NCBI GenBank assembly: GCA_016195825.1
Contig: JACPYV010000080.1
Coordinates: 1 to 62,116 of the forward strand
Origin: Burkholderiales bacterium
GTDB lineage: Bacteria > Pseudomonadota > Gammaproteobacteria > Burkholderiales > Burkholderiaceae_C
Direction of reading: 5' to 3'
Length of the DNA stretch: 62,116 bases
The first letter of the stretch is position 1. Every line of letters starts with the position of its first letter. Shown piece by piece: positions 1 through 8,455 of the stretch. Position numbers and translations under genes: made by a program. A model generated the notes under the pieces. The model was not told where the DNA came from and ran no database searches. It was given only the letters and a program-made list of their open reading frames with translations.

Positions 1-1
1 G

Positions 2-1111
2 CTGGACGAGCCCACCAACCACTTGGACGCCGAATCGGTGGAATGGCTGGAGCAGTTCCTGCAGCGCTTCCCCGGTACCGTGGTGGCCATCACCCACGAT
101 CGCTATTTCCTGGACAACGCGGCCGAGTGGATTCTGGAACTCGACCGTGGCCACGGCATCCCGTGGAAGGGCAACTACTCCGACTGGCTGGATCAGAAGG
201 AAAAACGCCTGGAGACGGAGCAGAAGTCCGAAGACGCGCGCATGAAGGCGATGAAGGAGGAGCTGAAGTGGGTCCGCTCCAACGCCAAGGGCCGCCAGGC
301 CAAGAGCAAGGCGCGTCTGGCTCGTTTCGAGGAACTCTCGGACGTCGAATACCAGCAGCGCAACGTGACGAACGAAATCTTCATCCCCGTGGCCGAGCGC
401 CTGGGCAATGAAGTCATCGAGTTCGAGAACGTCAGCAAGAGCTTCGGTGACCGCGTGCTGATCGACAACCTGTCGTTCAAGGTGCCGGCCGGCGCCATCG
501 TCGGCATCATCGGCCCCAACGGTGCCGGCAAGTCGACGCTGTTCCGCATGCTGCAGGGCGTGGAGCAGCCGGACAGCGGCACGGTCAAGATCGGCAAGAC
601 GGCCAAGATGGCCTTCGTCGACCAGAGCCGCGACAGCATGGAAGCCGACAAGACCGTCTGGCAGGACGTCTCCGGCGGCCTGGACAACATCACGGTCGGC
701 AAGTTCGTGATGCCCAGCCGTGCGTATCTCGGCCGCTTCAACTTCAAGGGCAACGACCAGCAGAAGCTCGTCGGCTCGCTGTCCGGCGGTGAGCGCGGCC
801 GCCTGCACCTGGCCAAGACGCTGGCCCAGGGCGGCAACGTGCTGATGCTGGACGAGCCGTCCAACGACCTGGATGTGGAAACGCTGCGCGCGCTGGAAGA
901 AGCGTTGCTGGAGTTCGCCGGCTCAGCCATGGTCATCAGCCATGACCGCTGGTTCCTGGATCGCATCTGCACCCACATCCTGGCCTGCGAAGGCAACTCG
1001 CAGTGGTTCTTCTACGACGGCAACTTCCACGAGTACGAGGCCGACAAGAAGAAGCGCCTGGGTGAGGAAGGCGCGCGCCCCAAGCGCATGCGCTTCAAGC
1101 CGATCAAGTGA
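2..1111 (+). CDS. ettA: Energy-dependent translational throttle protein EttA, 5'-truncated by the window edge
   Basis: ABC-F ATPase that binds the ribosomal E site and couples translation to the ATP/ADP ratio. Only the last 369 residues are present; the family is about 555 residues long, so the first Walker A lies upstream of the window. The fragment opens in the Walker B of the first ABC domain ([12 protein letters not shown]), continues through the charged Lys/Arg-rich linker, and contains a complete second ABC domain with Walker [10 protein letters not shown] (nt about 514), signature [13 protein letters not shown] (nt about 778) and Walker [11 protein letters not shown]. The NHLD and NDLD variants after the Walker B Glu are typical of ABC-F proteins. 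The frame is open from nt 2, so the gene continues to the left. The identification is firm at ABC-F level and strong for EttA. Confidence 0.93.
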   Translation: MDEPTNHLDAESVEWLEQFLQRFPGTVVAITHDRYFLDNAAEWILELDRGHGIPWKGNYSDWLDQKEKRLETEQKSEDARMKAMKEELKWVRSNAKGRQAKSKARLARFEELSDVEYQQRNVTNEIFIPVAERLGNEVIEFENVSKSFGDRVLIDNLSFKVPAGAIVGIIGPNGAGKSTLFRMLQGVEQPDSGTVKIGKTAKMAFVDQSRDSMEADKTVWQDVSGGLDNITVGKFVMPSRAYLGRFNFKGNDQQKLVGSLSGGERGRLHLAKTLAQGGNVLMLDEPSNDLDVETLRALEEALLEFAGSAMVISHDRWFLDRICTHILACEGNSQWFFYDGNFHEYEADKKKRLGEEGARPKRMRFKPIK

Positions 1112-1164
1112 GCCCTGCGCGCCCCGAAGCCAGGCTTGCGGGGCGCGAGCCGGCTGGGCATGGC

Positions 1165-1204
1165 CCGGGGCCGGTTCACTGAAAGCAAAACCGGCCCCGG
1201 TTGT
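1165..1204 (+). terminator. Strong hairpin downstream of ettA
   Basis: Perfect 12-bp stem, CCGGGGCCGGTT (1165-1176) pairing with AACCGGCCCCGG (1189-1200), with a 12-nt loop and a short TTGT tail. A second, bulged GC-rich stem lies just upstream (1119-1146). The poly-T tract is weak, so it may act as an mRNA 3' stabiliser rather than a true intrinsic terminator. Confidence 0.4.
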
Positions 1205-1291
1205 CGACACAGTTCTTTACCCCGGCCCCAAAGATCCCACACAGGCCGCCTGGAAGATCACTTCACTCACTCTTCTTCCAGGAGACCTCTG

Positions 1292-1783
1292 ATGAAGTCC
1301 TTCCAGATCCATAACCTGTTGCGCGTCGGCGCTGTGGCTGCGGCCCTTGCCCTCGGTGGTGTCGCGGCGCAGGCCCAGCCCGGTGGCCCTGGGGGTCACC
1401 ACGGTGGTCCGGCCATGATGGCGCCCGGCGGCTTGTTCGGCGGTCATCTGGAGCATGTGCTCGACCTGGTCAACGCGACCGACGCTCAGCGCAGCCAGAT
1501 CGAGGCCATCTTCAAGGCGGCGCGACAGGACCTCTCCGGCCAGCGCGAGGCCGGCATGAAGCTGCACCAGCAAATGGCCACGCTCTACACGGCCACCAAC
1601 ATCGATGCTGCGGCCATCGAGGCCACGCGTGCCCAGATGAGTGCCCAGCATGAGGTGGCTTCCAAGCGCCTCAGCCAGGCCAGCATCGACGCCGCCCGCG
1701 TGCTGACGCCCGAGCAGCGCGCCAAGATCGGCGAGGTCATGAAGAAGCGCCAGGCCCGGATGGCCGCCCACCACTCCGGTTGA
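1292..1783 (+). CDS. Spy/CpxP-like periplasmic protein (LTxxQ family)
   Basis: 163 residues. An N-terminal signal peptide (about residues 1-29, hydrophobic core RVGAVAAALALGG, cleavage near AQA) is followed by a Gly/His/Met-rich segment and a helical body. Two LTxxQ-like motifs, TDAQR and LTPEQRAK, are the hallmark of the Spy/CpxP family of periplasmic stress chaperones and metal-linked sensors. The ATG at 1292 is chosen because AGGAGA sits about 7 nt upstream and it begins the signal peptide. The gene lies directly upstream of a response regulator and histidine kinase on the same strand, like cpxP with cpxRA, which suggests that it modulates that kinase. Family assignment is solid; chaperone activity is inferred. 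Confidence 0.8.
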   Translation: MKSFQIHNLLRVGAVAAALALGGVAAQAQPGGPGGHHGGPAMMAPGGLFGGHLEHVLDLVNATDAQRSQIEAIFKAARQDLSGQREAGMKLHQQMATLYTATNIDAAAIEATRAQMSAQHEVASKRLSQASIDAARVLTPEQRAKIGEVMKKRQARMAAHHSG

Positions 1784-1873
1784 TTGGCCTTGGCGAGGAG
1801 TTCTGCGATGCTTGAGCCTCGTTCCCCCGGCGCCGATGCGCGCCGGCTCCCGTTTCCTTCGATCGCGCCCTTG

Positions 1874-2593
1874 ATGAGTAGTGCCCGCCTGCTGTTGATC
1901 GACGATGACGCCCGCCTGACCGGCATGGTGGGCGACTACCTGCGAGCCGCCGGCTTCGAGGTCAGCTCTGCCGGCAACCTGGCCCAGGCCCGCGAGGCCT
2001 TGAGCCACAGCCGCTTCGAGCTGCTGGTGCTGGACCTGATGCTGCCCGACGGCGACGGCCTGGACTTCTGCCGCTGGTTGCGCGGCGACCCGCGCTGGCG
2101 CCACCAGCCGGTGCTCATGCTGTCGGCCCGCGGCGAGCCCATGGACCGCATCCTTGGCCTTGAGCTGGGTGCGGACGACTACCTCGCCAAGCCCTTCGAG
2201 CCGCGCGAGCTGCAGGCCCGCATCAAGGCATTGCTGCGCCGGCTGGAGCCCAAGCTGGACGGTGACGAGGTGCTGCGCTTCGGCCGTCTGGAGATCGATC
2301 TGGCGGCGCGCGTCGCGCGGCTAGACGGCAAGATCTGCGACCTGACCAGCCACCAGTTCGACCTGTTGGTCGTGCTGGCCCAAAGTCCAGGCCGTGTGCT
2401 GAGCCGCGACCAGATCATGGATGCGCTCAAGGGCCATCCGCTGGAAGCCTTCGACCGCTCCATCGACGTGCACATCTCGCGCATCCGGGCCGTCATCGAG
2501 GATGACCCGAAGAACCCGCGCCGGGTGCTGACGGTGCGTGGCGCCGGCTACGTGTTCGCCCGCAAGCAGGATGCCGACGCGGACGCCGCCTGA
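1874..2593 (+). CDS. OmpR-family response regulator
   Basis: 239 residues. The receiver domain (about 1-120) has the acidic pocket LLIDDD, phospho-acceptor Asp in LVLDLMLPDGDG (about residue 54) and the conserved Lys in YLAKPFEP. The C-terminal winged helix (about 140-235) ends in the usual RGAGYVF motif. ATG 1874 is preferred over the in-frame TTG at 1784 because the product then begins at the first beta strand, MSSARLLLIDDD; the 30 residues encoded upstream look non-coding. It follows the Spy/CpxP-like gene and precedes the kinase, so it is the likely cognate regulator of an envelope-stress or metal-response system similar to CpxR/RstA. The actual stimulus cannot be read from the sequence. 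Confidence 0.9.
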   Translation: MSSARLLLIDDDARLTGMVGDYLRAAGFEVSSAGNLAQAREALSHSRFELLVLDLMLPDGDGLDFCRWLRGDPRWRHQPVLMLSARGEPMDRILGLELGADDYLAKPFEPRELQARIKALLRRLEPKLDGDEVLRFGRLEIDLAARVARLDGKICDLTSHQFDLLVVLAQSPGRVLSRDQIMDALKGHPLEAFDRSIDVHISRIRAVIEDDPKNPRRVLTVRGAGYVFARKQDADADAA

Positions 2594-2599
2594 ATGAGA

Positions 2600-2745
2600 T
2601 CCCTCGCCCAAGGAGCACCTTGGTCGGTCCCCCGCGGGGACGGAGATGCTTGCGGCGTTGAGCCGCAAGCACATCGCTTGAGGCACGCCGGCTTGGGAGC
2701 GGCCTGGCGCTCGGCCCGCGAAGTACAAGTCCTGCGGGGATCGCT
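2600..2745 (+). repeat. Dispersed intergenic repeat, copy R1
   Basis: Non-coding spacer between response regulator and kinase. It holds the palindromic core GTCCCCCGCGGGGAC and a segment (about 2690-2726, containing GGGAGCGGCC and GCTCGGCCCGC) that recurs almost unchanged in inverted orientation in copy R3 near 7673-7715. It belongs to a family seen in nine spacers of this window. Confidence 0.65.
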
Positions 2746-2748
2746 CCA

Positions 2749-4113
2749 TTGAAATCGCTCTACGTTCGCATCTACCTGACGCTGGTGGCGCTGCTGCTGG
2801 CGTTTGCCTTCGGCTCGGCCTGGCTGTTTCAGCGCCACATCGAGCAGGAGCGCGGCAACGTCGAGACGGCGGCTGGAGAGCGGCTGAACGCGATGGCGGC
2901 CCTGCTCAAGCTCGCGTTGCCGCCGGTCACGGCGCCGCGCGAGGAGCAGGCCGCGGCATTCGCCGACTGGGGCCTGCGGCTGCGCATGCCCATTGCGCTG
3001 GAAGACGCAGACGGCAAGCGCATCTCCACGACACAGATGTACATGCGTCGTGCCGAAGACCCCGGCGCCATCATCGTCAACGCGAGCCTGGGTGACGGCC
3101 GCAGCCTGGAGATGGTGCGCACTGTGCGCCCGCCCAACCCGCAGGGCAGCGCCTCTGGCCCAGGCGGCGCGCGCCCGCCGCGCGTGGACGAGGGCCCCTG
3201 GACCGGCCCCTGGCTGCATCGCCCGGTGTCGCCTGGCGCACCGGCCGTGTCGACGCTTGCCATCGTCCTGGTGTTGCTCTTCATCGGCGTGGCCGGGGGC
3301 GCCTACCCGGTCGTGCGCCGCCTGACGCGACGGCTGGAGTCGCTCAAGCGCGGCGTGGAGCAGTTCGGCTCCGGCCAACTGGCGCACCGCGTCGATGCCA
3401 GCGGCCGCGACGAGGTAGCGGCGCTGGCGACCAGCTTCAACCAGGCGGCCGACCGCATCGAGACACTGTTGCGCTCTCACCAGACGCTGCTGGCCAACGC
3501 CAGCCACGAACTGCGCTCGCCGCTGGCACGGCTGAAGATGGCCTTTGCGATGCTGGACGATGCCGCGCCCGCTCAGCGCGAGCGGCTGGCGCACGAGATC
3601 GACGTGAACATTGCCGAGCTGGACGCACTCGTCGAGGAAGTGCTGCTCGCCAGCCGCCTGGAGGCCGGCAGCGTGGTGGGTGAGACCCACGCGGTGGAGT
3701 TGCTGGCCCTGGGCGCCGAGGAGGCAGCGCGGGCCGAAGCCGCCTTCGAGCCGGAGACCGACTCCGCCTTGATCGACGGACAGGAGCGCCTGCTGCGCCG
3801 CGCGCTGCGCAACTTGCTGGACAACGCGCGCCGCTACGGCGGGCCCGACGTAGAGCTGGCGCTGCGCCCGGTCGCCGGCGGCTATGAATTCATCGTCGCC
3901 GACCGCGGCCCCGGCGTGCCGGCGGAGCTGCGTACGCGCATCTTTGAACCCTTCTACCGCCTGCCGGGGCACGCCGAGATGGCGGGTGGAGTGGGCCTGG
4001 GGTTGAGCCTGGTCAAGCAGATTGCCGAGCGCCATGGCGGCAGCGTGCGCTGCCTGGCGCGCGATGGTGGCGGCAGCCGCTTCGTGCTGTTCCTGCCGAC
4101 CAGCAGGACTTAA
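2749..4113 (+). CDS. Sensor histidine kinase of the Spy/OmpR cassette
   Basis: 454 residues. TM1 at about 7-27, a Pro/Gly-rich periplasmic region, TM2 at about 164-187, then HAMP, the HisKA H-box ASHELRSPLARLK (His about 254) and an HATPase with N-box NLLDNARRYGG, DRGPGVP and GVGLGLSLVKQ. The start is a TTG: no ATG or GTG precedes TM1, and GCGGGGA lies 8-14 nt upstream. It presumably phosphorylates the regulator at 1874-2593. Topology resembles CpxA/RstB. The periplasmic loop contains a Pro/Gly/Ser-rich tract (PPNPQGSASGPGG), which is likely disordered. The stop overlaps the convergent MATE gene by 4 nt. Confidence 0.9.
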   Translation: MKSLYVRIYLTLVALLLAFAFGSAWLFQRHIEQERGNVETAAGERLNAMAALLKLALPPVTAPREEQAAAFADWGLRLRMPIALEDADGKRISTTQMYMRRAEDPGAIIVNASLGDGRSLEMVRTVRPPNPQGSASGPGGARPPRVDEGPWTGPWLHRPVSPGAPAVSTLAIVLVLLFIGVAGGAYPVVRRLTRRLESLKRGVEQFGSGQLAHRVDASGRDEVAALATSFNQAADRIETLLRSHQTLLANASHELRSPLARLKMAFAMLDDAAPAQRERLAHEIDVNIAELDALVEEVLLASRLEAGSVVGETHAVELLALGAEEAARAEAAFEPETDSALIDGQERLLRRALRNLLDNARRYGGPDVELALRPVAGGYEFIVADRGPGVPAELRTRIFEPFYRLPGHAEMAGGVGLGLSLVKQIAERHGGSVRCLARDGGGSRFVLFLPTSRT

Positions 4114-5453
4114 CGGTTCTCGTCGAAGACCTGCCGCAGCAGCAAACTGAGCAGCAGCGCCGCGGCAATCAGGCCGGCCGTGGCCGCCTGCCAGAAGCCG
4201 ACGGCACCTGCACCGTGAGCGCCAAAGGCCAGCAGGTAGCCGCCACCTATGCCCAGCCCCCACAGCGCGATGACGTAGATGACCATGGGCAGCGTGGCCA
4301 CCTGGTAGGCGCGCAGCACATAGGCCGCCACTGTCTGCAGCGCATCGCCGAGATGGAAGAACCACACCCACACCAGCAGCGGCAGCGCGGCGGCGGCGGT
4401 CTCCGGGTTGGCGGTGTACAGCGCCACGATCGGCGCGCGCGCCAGCGCGACGATGGCACCGACGCCGGCCGCCACCAGCGCCGCCAGCGTCATCGCGTGC
4501 CGGCCAACGATGCGCGCCTCGCGCTTCTGGTCCGCGCCCAGGTGCTGGGCCACCAGTGTGCCGGCCGCTGTGGCCAGCGCCAGCGCGATCATGAACATCA
4601 TCGCGACGAGGTTGACGGCGATCTGGTGGCCAGCCACCGGCGTCGCGCCCAGCCGGGCGATGAAGAACGCCATGAAGGTGAAGCCAGTGACCTCGACCAG
4701 GATGGAGCCGCCCATCGGCAGGCCCAGGCGAACGAGGCCCCACAACTCGGTCCAGCTCGGCCGCGTCTGCCACAGGTGCGGGATGCTGAAGGGCCGGTAG
4801 AAGTCATCGCGTCGCAGTAGCAACTGCGCGGCCATGGCCTGGGCCGTCATCGCGATGGCCGTGGCCCAGCCGCAGCCGGCCACGCCCATGGCGGGGATGG
4901 GGCCCCAGCCGAACACGAGCACGGCGTTCAGGGGCACCTTGGCGGCGAGGCCGGTCAGCTGCATGGCCATGACGGCTTTGGGCCGGCTCACCGACGTGGA
5001 GAAGCCGCGGAAGGCCGCGAACAGCAGCGCGGCCGGCAGCGCGAAGGCTTCGGGCTGCGTGTAGGCGCGGACCTTGTCGGCCTGGGTCGCGTCGAGCTGG
5101 GCCAGCGCGATGAAGGGGTCGGGGAACCACAGCGCCAGGCTGCCCGGCACGCACAGCAGCAGCGCCAGCCACTGCGCCTGCACGAAGCTGCGGCCGGCGC
5201 CGTATCGATCGTCGGCGCCGAACTGCCGGCCGGCGATGGGGCCGACGGCCAACACGACACCCATCAGCCCGACGAAGATGCTCACGTAGGCGGCCGAGCC
5301 GACCGCCAGCGCGGCCAGGTCCTGCGGGCCCACGCGGCCCATCATCAGGGTGTCGACCGTGCTGAACATCATCACGGCCAGCTGGCCGACGAGGACCGGC
5401 CAGGCCTGGGGTACCAGGCGGCGGACGCTGTCGATGAAACGGATGCGTGTCAG
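4110..5453 (-). CDS. MATE-family multidrug/Na+ antiporter, probable CTG start
   Basis: Multidrug and toxin extrusion transporter (NorM/DinF-type) with about 12 hydrophobic segments. The MATE-typical STVDTLMMGRVG opens the first half and GLPMGGSILVEV lies near the start of the second. The first ATG/GTG/TTG in frame (GTG at 5375) would delete half of TM1. The preceding in-frame codons encode a convincing N-terminus (LTRIRFIDSVRRLVPQAWP), and this stretch can only begin at a CTG (5453-5451), since a TGA lies upstream and no canonical start intervenes. That CTG overlaps the TGA of the preceding gene as CTGA, implying translational coupling. With the CTG start the protein is 447 residues, normal for the family. 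Substrate unknown. Confidence 0.85.
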   Translation of the reverse strand: MTRIRFIDSVRRLVPQAWPVLVGQLAVMMFSTVDTLMMGRVGPQDLAALAVGSAAYVSIFVGLMGVVLAVGPIAGRQFGADDRYGAGRSFVQAQWLALLLCVPGSLALWFPDPFIALAQLDATQADKVRAYTQPEAFALPAALLFAAFRGFSTSVSRPKAVMAMQLTGLAAKVPLNAVLVFGWGPIPAMGVAGCGWATAIAMTAQAMAAQLLLRRDDFYRPFSIPHLWQTRPSWTELWGLVRLGLPMGGSILVEVTGFTFMAFFIARLGATPVAGHQIAVNLVAMMFMIALALATAAGTLVAQHLGADQKREARIVGRHAMTLAALVAAGVGAIVALARAPIVALYTANPETAAAALPLLVWVWFFHLGDALQTVAAYVLRAYQVATLPMVIYVIALWGLGIGGGYLLAFGAHGAGAVGFWQAATAGLIAAALLLSLLLRQVFDENR

Positions 5454-5860
5454 GGCTTGGTTCCTCGCTCGGCGTAGCGGTTGAAACGCCAGGCCGTGCC
5501 TTCAAAAGTGATTCGATGCCAGACGGCGCGCTTCTCGAACGGGTCCAACCCCGGCCATTGCTGCACTTCGTCGAAGCTTCGGCCGCAGCCCTTGCAGATG
5601 GGGTCGCCCTGGGCCGTGGAGCAGATGGCGATGCAAGGCGAGTCCGGCGTCGTGGCGTACCAGGCCAGCCAGGCGTCCAGCGCCTGGGGCTTCAGCGCAT
5701 CGGTATCGAGCTCGGTTGCGCGGCTCAGCGCCAGCAGCGCGTAGGCCTCGGCCAGCGCTCGCACCTCGGGTGCGGCGCTAATGCCGTCGGGGGAGGGCGA
5801 ACGATCGCGCCACCAGTTGATGGCGGCTTCGAGATCCGTCACAAGAATCGTGGAACTCAA
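5450..5860 (-). CDS. DUF3717-DUF1289 fusion protein
   Basis: 136 residues joining two small families usually found separately. Residues about 5-60 (TDLEAAINWWRDRSPSP ... EVRALAEAYALLA) match the DUF3717 pattern. Residues about 80-125 carry the DUF1289 cysteine signature PCIAIC ... ICKGCGRSFDEV, proposed to bind an Fe-S cluster or zinc. The start is a TTG in a TTGA overlap with the trpS stop. Longer readings to an ATG at 6064 would be antisense-like sequence inside trpS and are discarded. The gene sits between trpS and the MATE gene with 4-nt overlaps on both sides. Molecular role unknown. Confidence 0.8.
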   Translation of the reverse strand: MSSTILVTDLEAAINWWRDRSPSPDGISAAPEVRALAEAYALLALSRATELDTDALKPQALDAWLAWYATTPDSPCIAICSTAQGDPICKGCGRSFDEVQQWPGLDPFEKRAVWHRITFEGTAWRFNRYAERGTKP

Positions 5861-6858
5861 GCCACCAGTCCCATCGCCGCGCGCCCTTCGCGCAGCGTCT
5901 TGCGAGCGACCGCTCGGGCGCGCTCGGTGCCGACTTCCAGTGTCCACTGCACCTGCTGCGGGTCCAGTGCCGCGGCGCGCTCGCGCCAAGGGGCCTGCTC
6001 GCGCTGGATCGCTTCGATCAGCGGCTGCTTGCAGTCCAGGCAGCCGATGCCGGCGGTGCGGCACCCGGTGTCGCAGGCGGCGCGCGTGGCGTCGTCGGTG
6101 TAGATCTGGTGCAGCGGCCAGACCGGGCAGCGTGCCGGGTCGCCCGGGTCCGTGCGGCGCACGCGCTGCGGGTCGGTCGGCATGGTGCGGATCTTGGTGG
6201 CTGTGGCCTCGGGGGTGTCGCGCATGGCGATGGCGTTGTCCAGGCTCTTGCTCATCTTTTGCCCGTCCAGGCCGGGAACCCGCGCCGTCTCGGTCAACAG
6301 CGCCTGGGGTTCGACGAACACCGGCTGTTCGGCCGCGTAAAGCCGGTTGAAACGCCGGCCCACTTCGCGCGTGACCTCGACGTGGGCGGCCTGATCCTCG
6401 CCCACCGGCACGCCAGCGGGCTTGTAGAGAAGGATGTCGGCCGCCTGCAGCAGTGGGTAGCCGAGGAAGCCGTAGGTCGCCAGCTCGGGGTCTGCGGCGA
6501 CCTGGTCCTTGTAGCTAGGCATGCGGGCCAGCCAGCTGGAGGGCGTGCACATGGCCAGCAGCGTGAACAGCTCGGCATGCTCGGGCATGCGGCTTTGCAG
6601 GAAGAGGGTGCAGCGCTCGGGGTCGATGCCGGCGGCCAGCCAGTCGGTGACCATGTCGTAGACATGGCGGCTGAGCGTGTCGCGGTCGGGGTGGGAGGTG
6701 GTCAGCGCATGCCAGTCGGCGACGAAGAAGAAGCAGTCGTGGCTGTACTGCAGCTGCACCCAGTTCTTGATGGCGCCGTGGAAGTGGCCGAGATGCAGTG
6801 CGCCGGTCGGGCGCATGCCGGACAGCACACGCGGGCGGATGGGGGCGGGAGTGGACAT
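5857..6858 (-). CDS. trpS: Tryptophanyl-tRNA synthetase
   Basis: Class I aminoacyl-tRNA synthetase charging tRNA-Trp; 333 residues, the normal bacterial length. The HIGH-type motif is HLGH at residues 22-25 (after SGMRPTGAL) and the KMSKS loop is GQKMSKSLDN near residue 200. ATG 6858 gives MSTPAPIRPRVLSG, the usual short leader; an in-frame GTG/ATG-type extension up to 6903 has no homologous character. First gene of a three-gene chain with the DUF3717-DUF1289 fusion and the MATE transporter. In other betaproteobacteria trpS also adjoins small DUF genes. Confidence 0.96.
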   Translation of the reverse strand: MSTPAPIRPRVLSGMRPTGALHLGHFHGAIKNWVQLQYSHDCFFFVADWHALTTSHPDRDTLSRHVYDMVTDWLAAGIDPERCTLFLQSRMPEHAELFTLLAMCTPSSWLARMPSYKDQVAADPELATYGFLGYPLLQAADILLYKPAGVPVGEDQAAHVEVTREVGRRFNRLYAAEQPVFVEPQALLTETARVPGLDGQKMSKSLDNAIAMRDTPEATATKIRTMPTDPQRVRRTDPGDPARCPVWPLHQIYTDDATRAACDTGCRTAGIGCLDCKQPLIEAIQREQAPWRERAAALDPQQVQWTLEVGTERARAVARKTLREGRAAMGLVA

Positions 6859-6937
6859 GGGGCGCGGATTGTCGGCGAAGGCTGAAAGCCTGCCGGTCGG
6901 CACGGGTGAGCGGTCCTAAACTGCCGGCCCATGAAAC

Positions 6938-7013
6938 ATGACCCCCACGCGTCCACACTTGGTGTGGCCAATGCCTCCCGAGGGGGCGCTTTTGATCTTG
7001 GGGCGGCCCGGCG
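6938..7013 (+). repeat. Dispersed intergenic repeat, copy R2
   Basis: Occupies the spacer before purN and ends at its ATG. It starts ATGACCCCCACGC, identical to copy R7 (33683 onward), has the core CCCGAGGGGGCGC, and ends CGGCCCGGCG, close to the CGGCCGGGCG of R7. Confidence 0.65.
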
Positions 7014-7646
7014 ATGAAAAGACTGGCGATTCTGATTTCGGGGCGGGGCTCCAACATGGAGGCCATCGTCAAGGCTTGTGCCGCCGAGGGCTGGCCGGCC
7101 GAGATTGCCGCGGTGATCAGCAACCGGCCCGATGCGGGCGGCCTGGCCTTTGCCGCCGAGCGTGGCATCGCGACGGCCGTCGTCGACCACAAGGCCTTCG
7201 CCAGCCGCGAGGATTTCGATGCCGAGCTGGCGCGCGTCATCGATGGGTTCACGCCTGACCTGGTCATCCTGGCCGGCTTCATGCGCATCCTGACACCCGG
7301 CTTCACGGCCCGCTACGCCCGGCGCATGCTGAACATCCACCCCTCGCTGCTGCCAGCCTTCACCGGCCTGCACACGCACGAACGGGCGCTGGAGATGGGC
7401 TGCAAGGTTGCCGGCGCGACGGTGCATTTCGTGACCGCCGAGCTGGACCATGGCGCCATCGTCATGCAGGGCGTGGTGCCGGTGCTGCACGGCGATGACG
7501 CCGAGACGCTGTCGGCCCGCGTGCTGACGGCCGAGCACCGCATCTACCCGCAGGCGGTGCGCTGGTTTGCCGAAGACGCGCTGGTGTGGGCCGGCGAGCG
7601 CGTAAGCCACCGTGACGGCGCGGCCCAGCAGCTTTTGCTTGGCTAG
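7014..7646 (+). CDS. purN: Phosphoribosylglycinamide formyltransferase
   Basis: Third step of de novo purine synthesis: transfers a formyl group from 10-formyl-THF to GAR. 210 residues. N-terminal phosphate-binding loop LISGRGSNMEAI; catalytic region LNIHPSLLPAFTG (His about 109) followed by GATVHFVTAELDHGAIV, which contains the conserved catalytic Asp. Length and motif order match PurN rather than Fmt or PurU. The gene stands alone, preceded by repeat R2, whose GGGGCGG could serve as a weak ribosome-binding region. Confidence 0.96.
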   Translation: MKRLAILISGRGSNMEAIVKACAAEGWPAEIAAVISNRPDAGGLAFAAERGIATAVVDHKAFASREDFDAELARVIDGFTPDLVILAGFMRILTPGFTARYARRMLNIHPSLLPAFTGLHTHERALEMGCKVAGATVHFVTAELDHGAIVMQGVVPVLHGDDAETLSARVLTAEHRIYPQAVRWFAEDALVWAGERVSHRDGAAQQLLLG

Positions 7647-7649
7647 ACA

Positions 7650-7770
7650 TCGCGCGTTCTCGCCACCCGATTTGCGGGCCGAGCGCTGGGCCGCTCCCGA
7701 GCCGTCCCCTCGGGGGGGTCGACCAAGCTTGCCCGCGTTCAGCGAGGCAAGATTGGGCGAGGGGCTCGAC
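7650..7770 (-). repeat. Dispersed intergenic repeat, copy R3
   Basis: Spacer between convergent purN and the DUF1345 gene. Its core is CCCCTCGGGGGGG. Read on the minus strand, the flank GGGAGCGGCCCAGCGCTCGG closely matches copy R1. Confidence 0.6.
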
Positions 7771-7775
7771 TTGTC

Positions 7776-8420
7776 TCAGCTGATCAGTCCGGCCAGGATG
7801 TTGATCGCCAGCGCCAGCACGCCGGTGTTGAACACGAACGACAGCAGGGCTTGAATCAGCACCAGGCGGCGCATGCGGCGTGAGCTGACGACGACGTCCG
7901 AGGTCTGTGACGTGGCAGCCAGCGTGATCGAGAAGTAGAGAAAGTCGCCGTAGTCCGGCGGGCCGTCGTCGCCCGGAAACTCCAGGCCGTGGCTGGCCTG
8001 GCCCTGGCGGTGGTAGAGGCTGGCGTAGGCGAGGCCGAACTCGACCGGCAGCAGCAGCCAGGAGCCGGCGACCGTCGTCAGCGCCAGCAGCATGTAGCGC
8101 GAGTCGTGCGCCTGCTTGGCGGCCTGCAGCTCCAGCGTGATGGCCGCCAGGCTGGCCAAGGCGCCGAGCACTGCCAGCATCAGCATGACCGGGATGCCCT
8201 CGGCCAGGCCGCGCGCGCGGCGCTGGACGTCCAGCGAGCCGGCCTTGCCCAGCATCATCCAAAGCACCAGCGGCAGGTAGATCCAGATCACCAGGTTCCA
8301 GCCCAGCAACGCCCGCGTCGTGCCGGCCAACGGCCCCGGCCAGCATGCCGCAAGTGCGCTGCCCAGCAGGATGGCCATCAACAGGCGAGGGCGCAAGCGC
8401 AACTGGGTCCAGGGGTTCAT
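7776..8420 (-). CDS. DUF1345 integral membrane protein
   Basis: 214 residues with about six hydrophobic segments. Family-typical features are the N-terminal WTQLRLRPRLLMAILLG and the C-terminal block PDYGDFLYFSITLAATSQTSDV followed by RRMRRLVLIQALLSFVFN, resembling the pore-lining YFSF/T-x-SD region of DUF1345 proteins and distantly K+-channel-like loops. It diverges from the rsmB-like gene with only a 35-nt spacer. Function is not established; inner-membrane location is predicted. Confidence 0.85.
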   Translation of the reverse strand: MNPWTQLRLRPRLLMAILLGSALAACWPGPLAGTTRALLGWNLVIWIYLPLVLWMMLGKAGSLDVQRRARGLAEGIPVMLMLAVLGALASLAAITLELQAAKQAHDSRYMLLALTTVAGSWLLLPVEFGLAYASLYHRQGQASHGLEFPGDDGPPDYGDFLYFSITLAATSQTSDVVVSSRRMRRLVLIQALLSFVFNTGVLALAINILAGLIS

Positions 8421-8455
8421 TCGGCGTGGCGGAGCGGTCTTGGGATAATGCGTCG

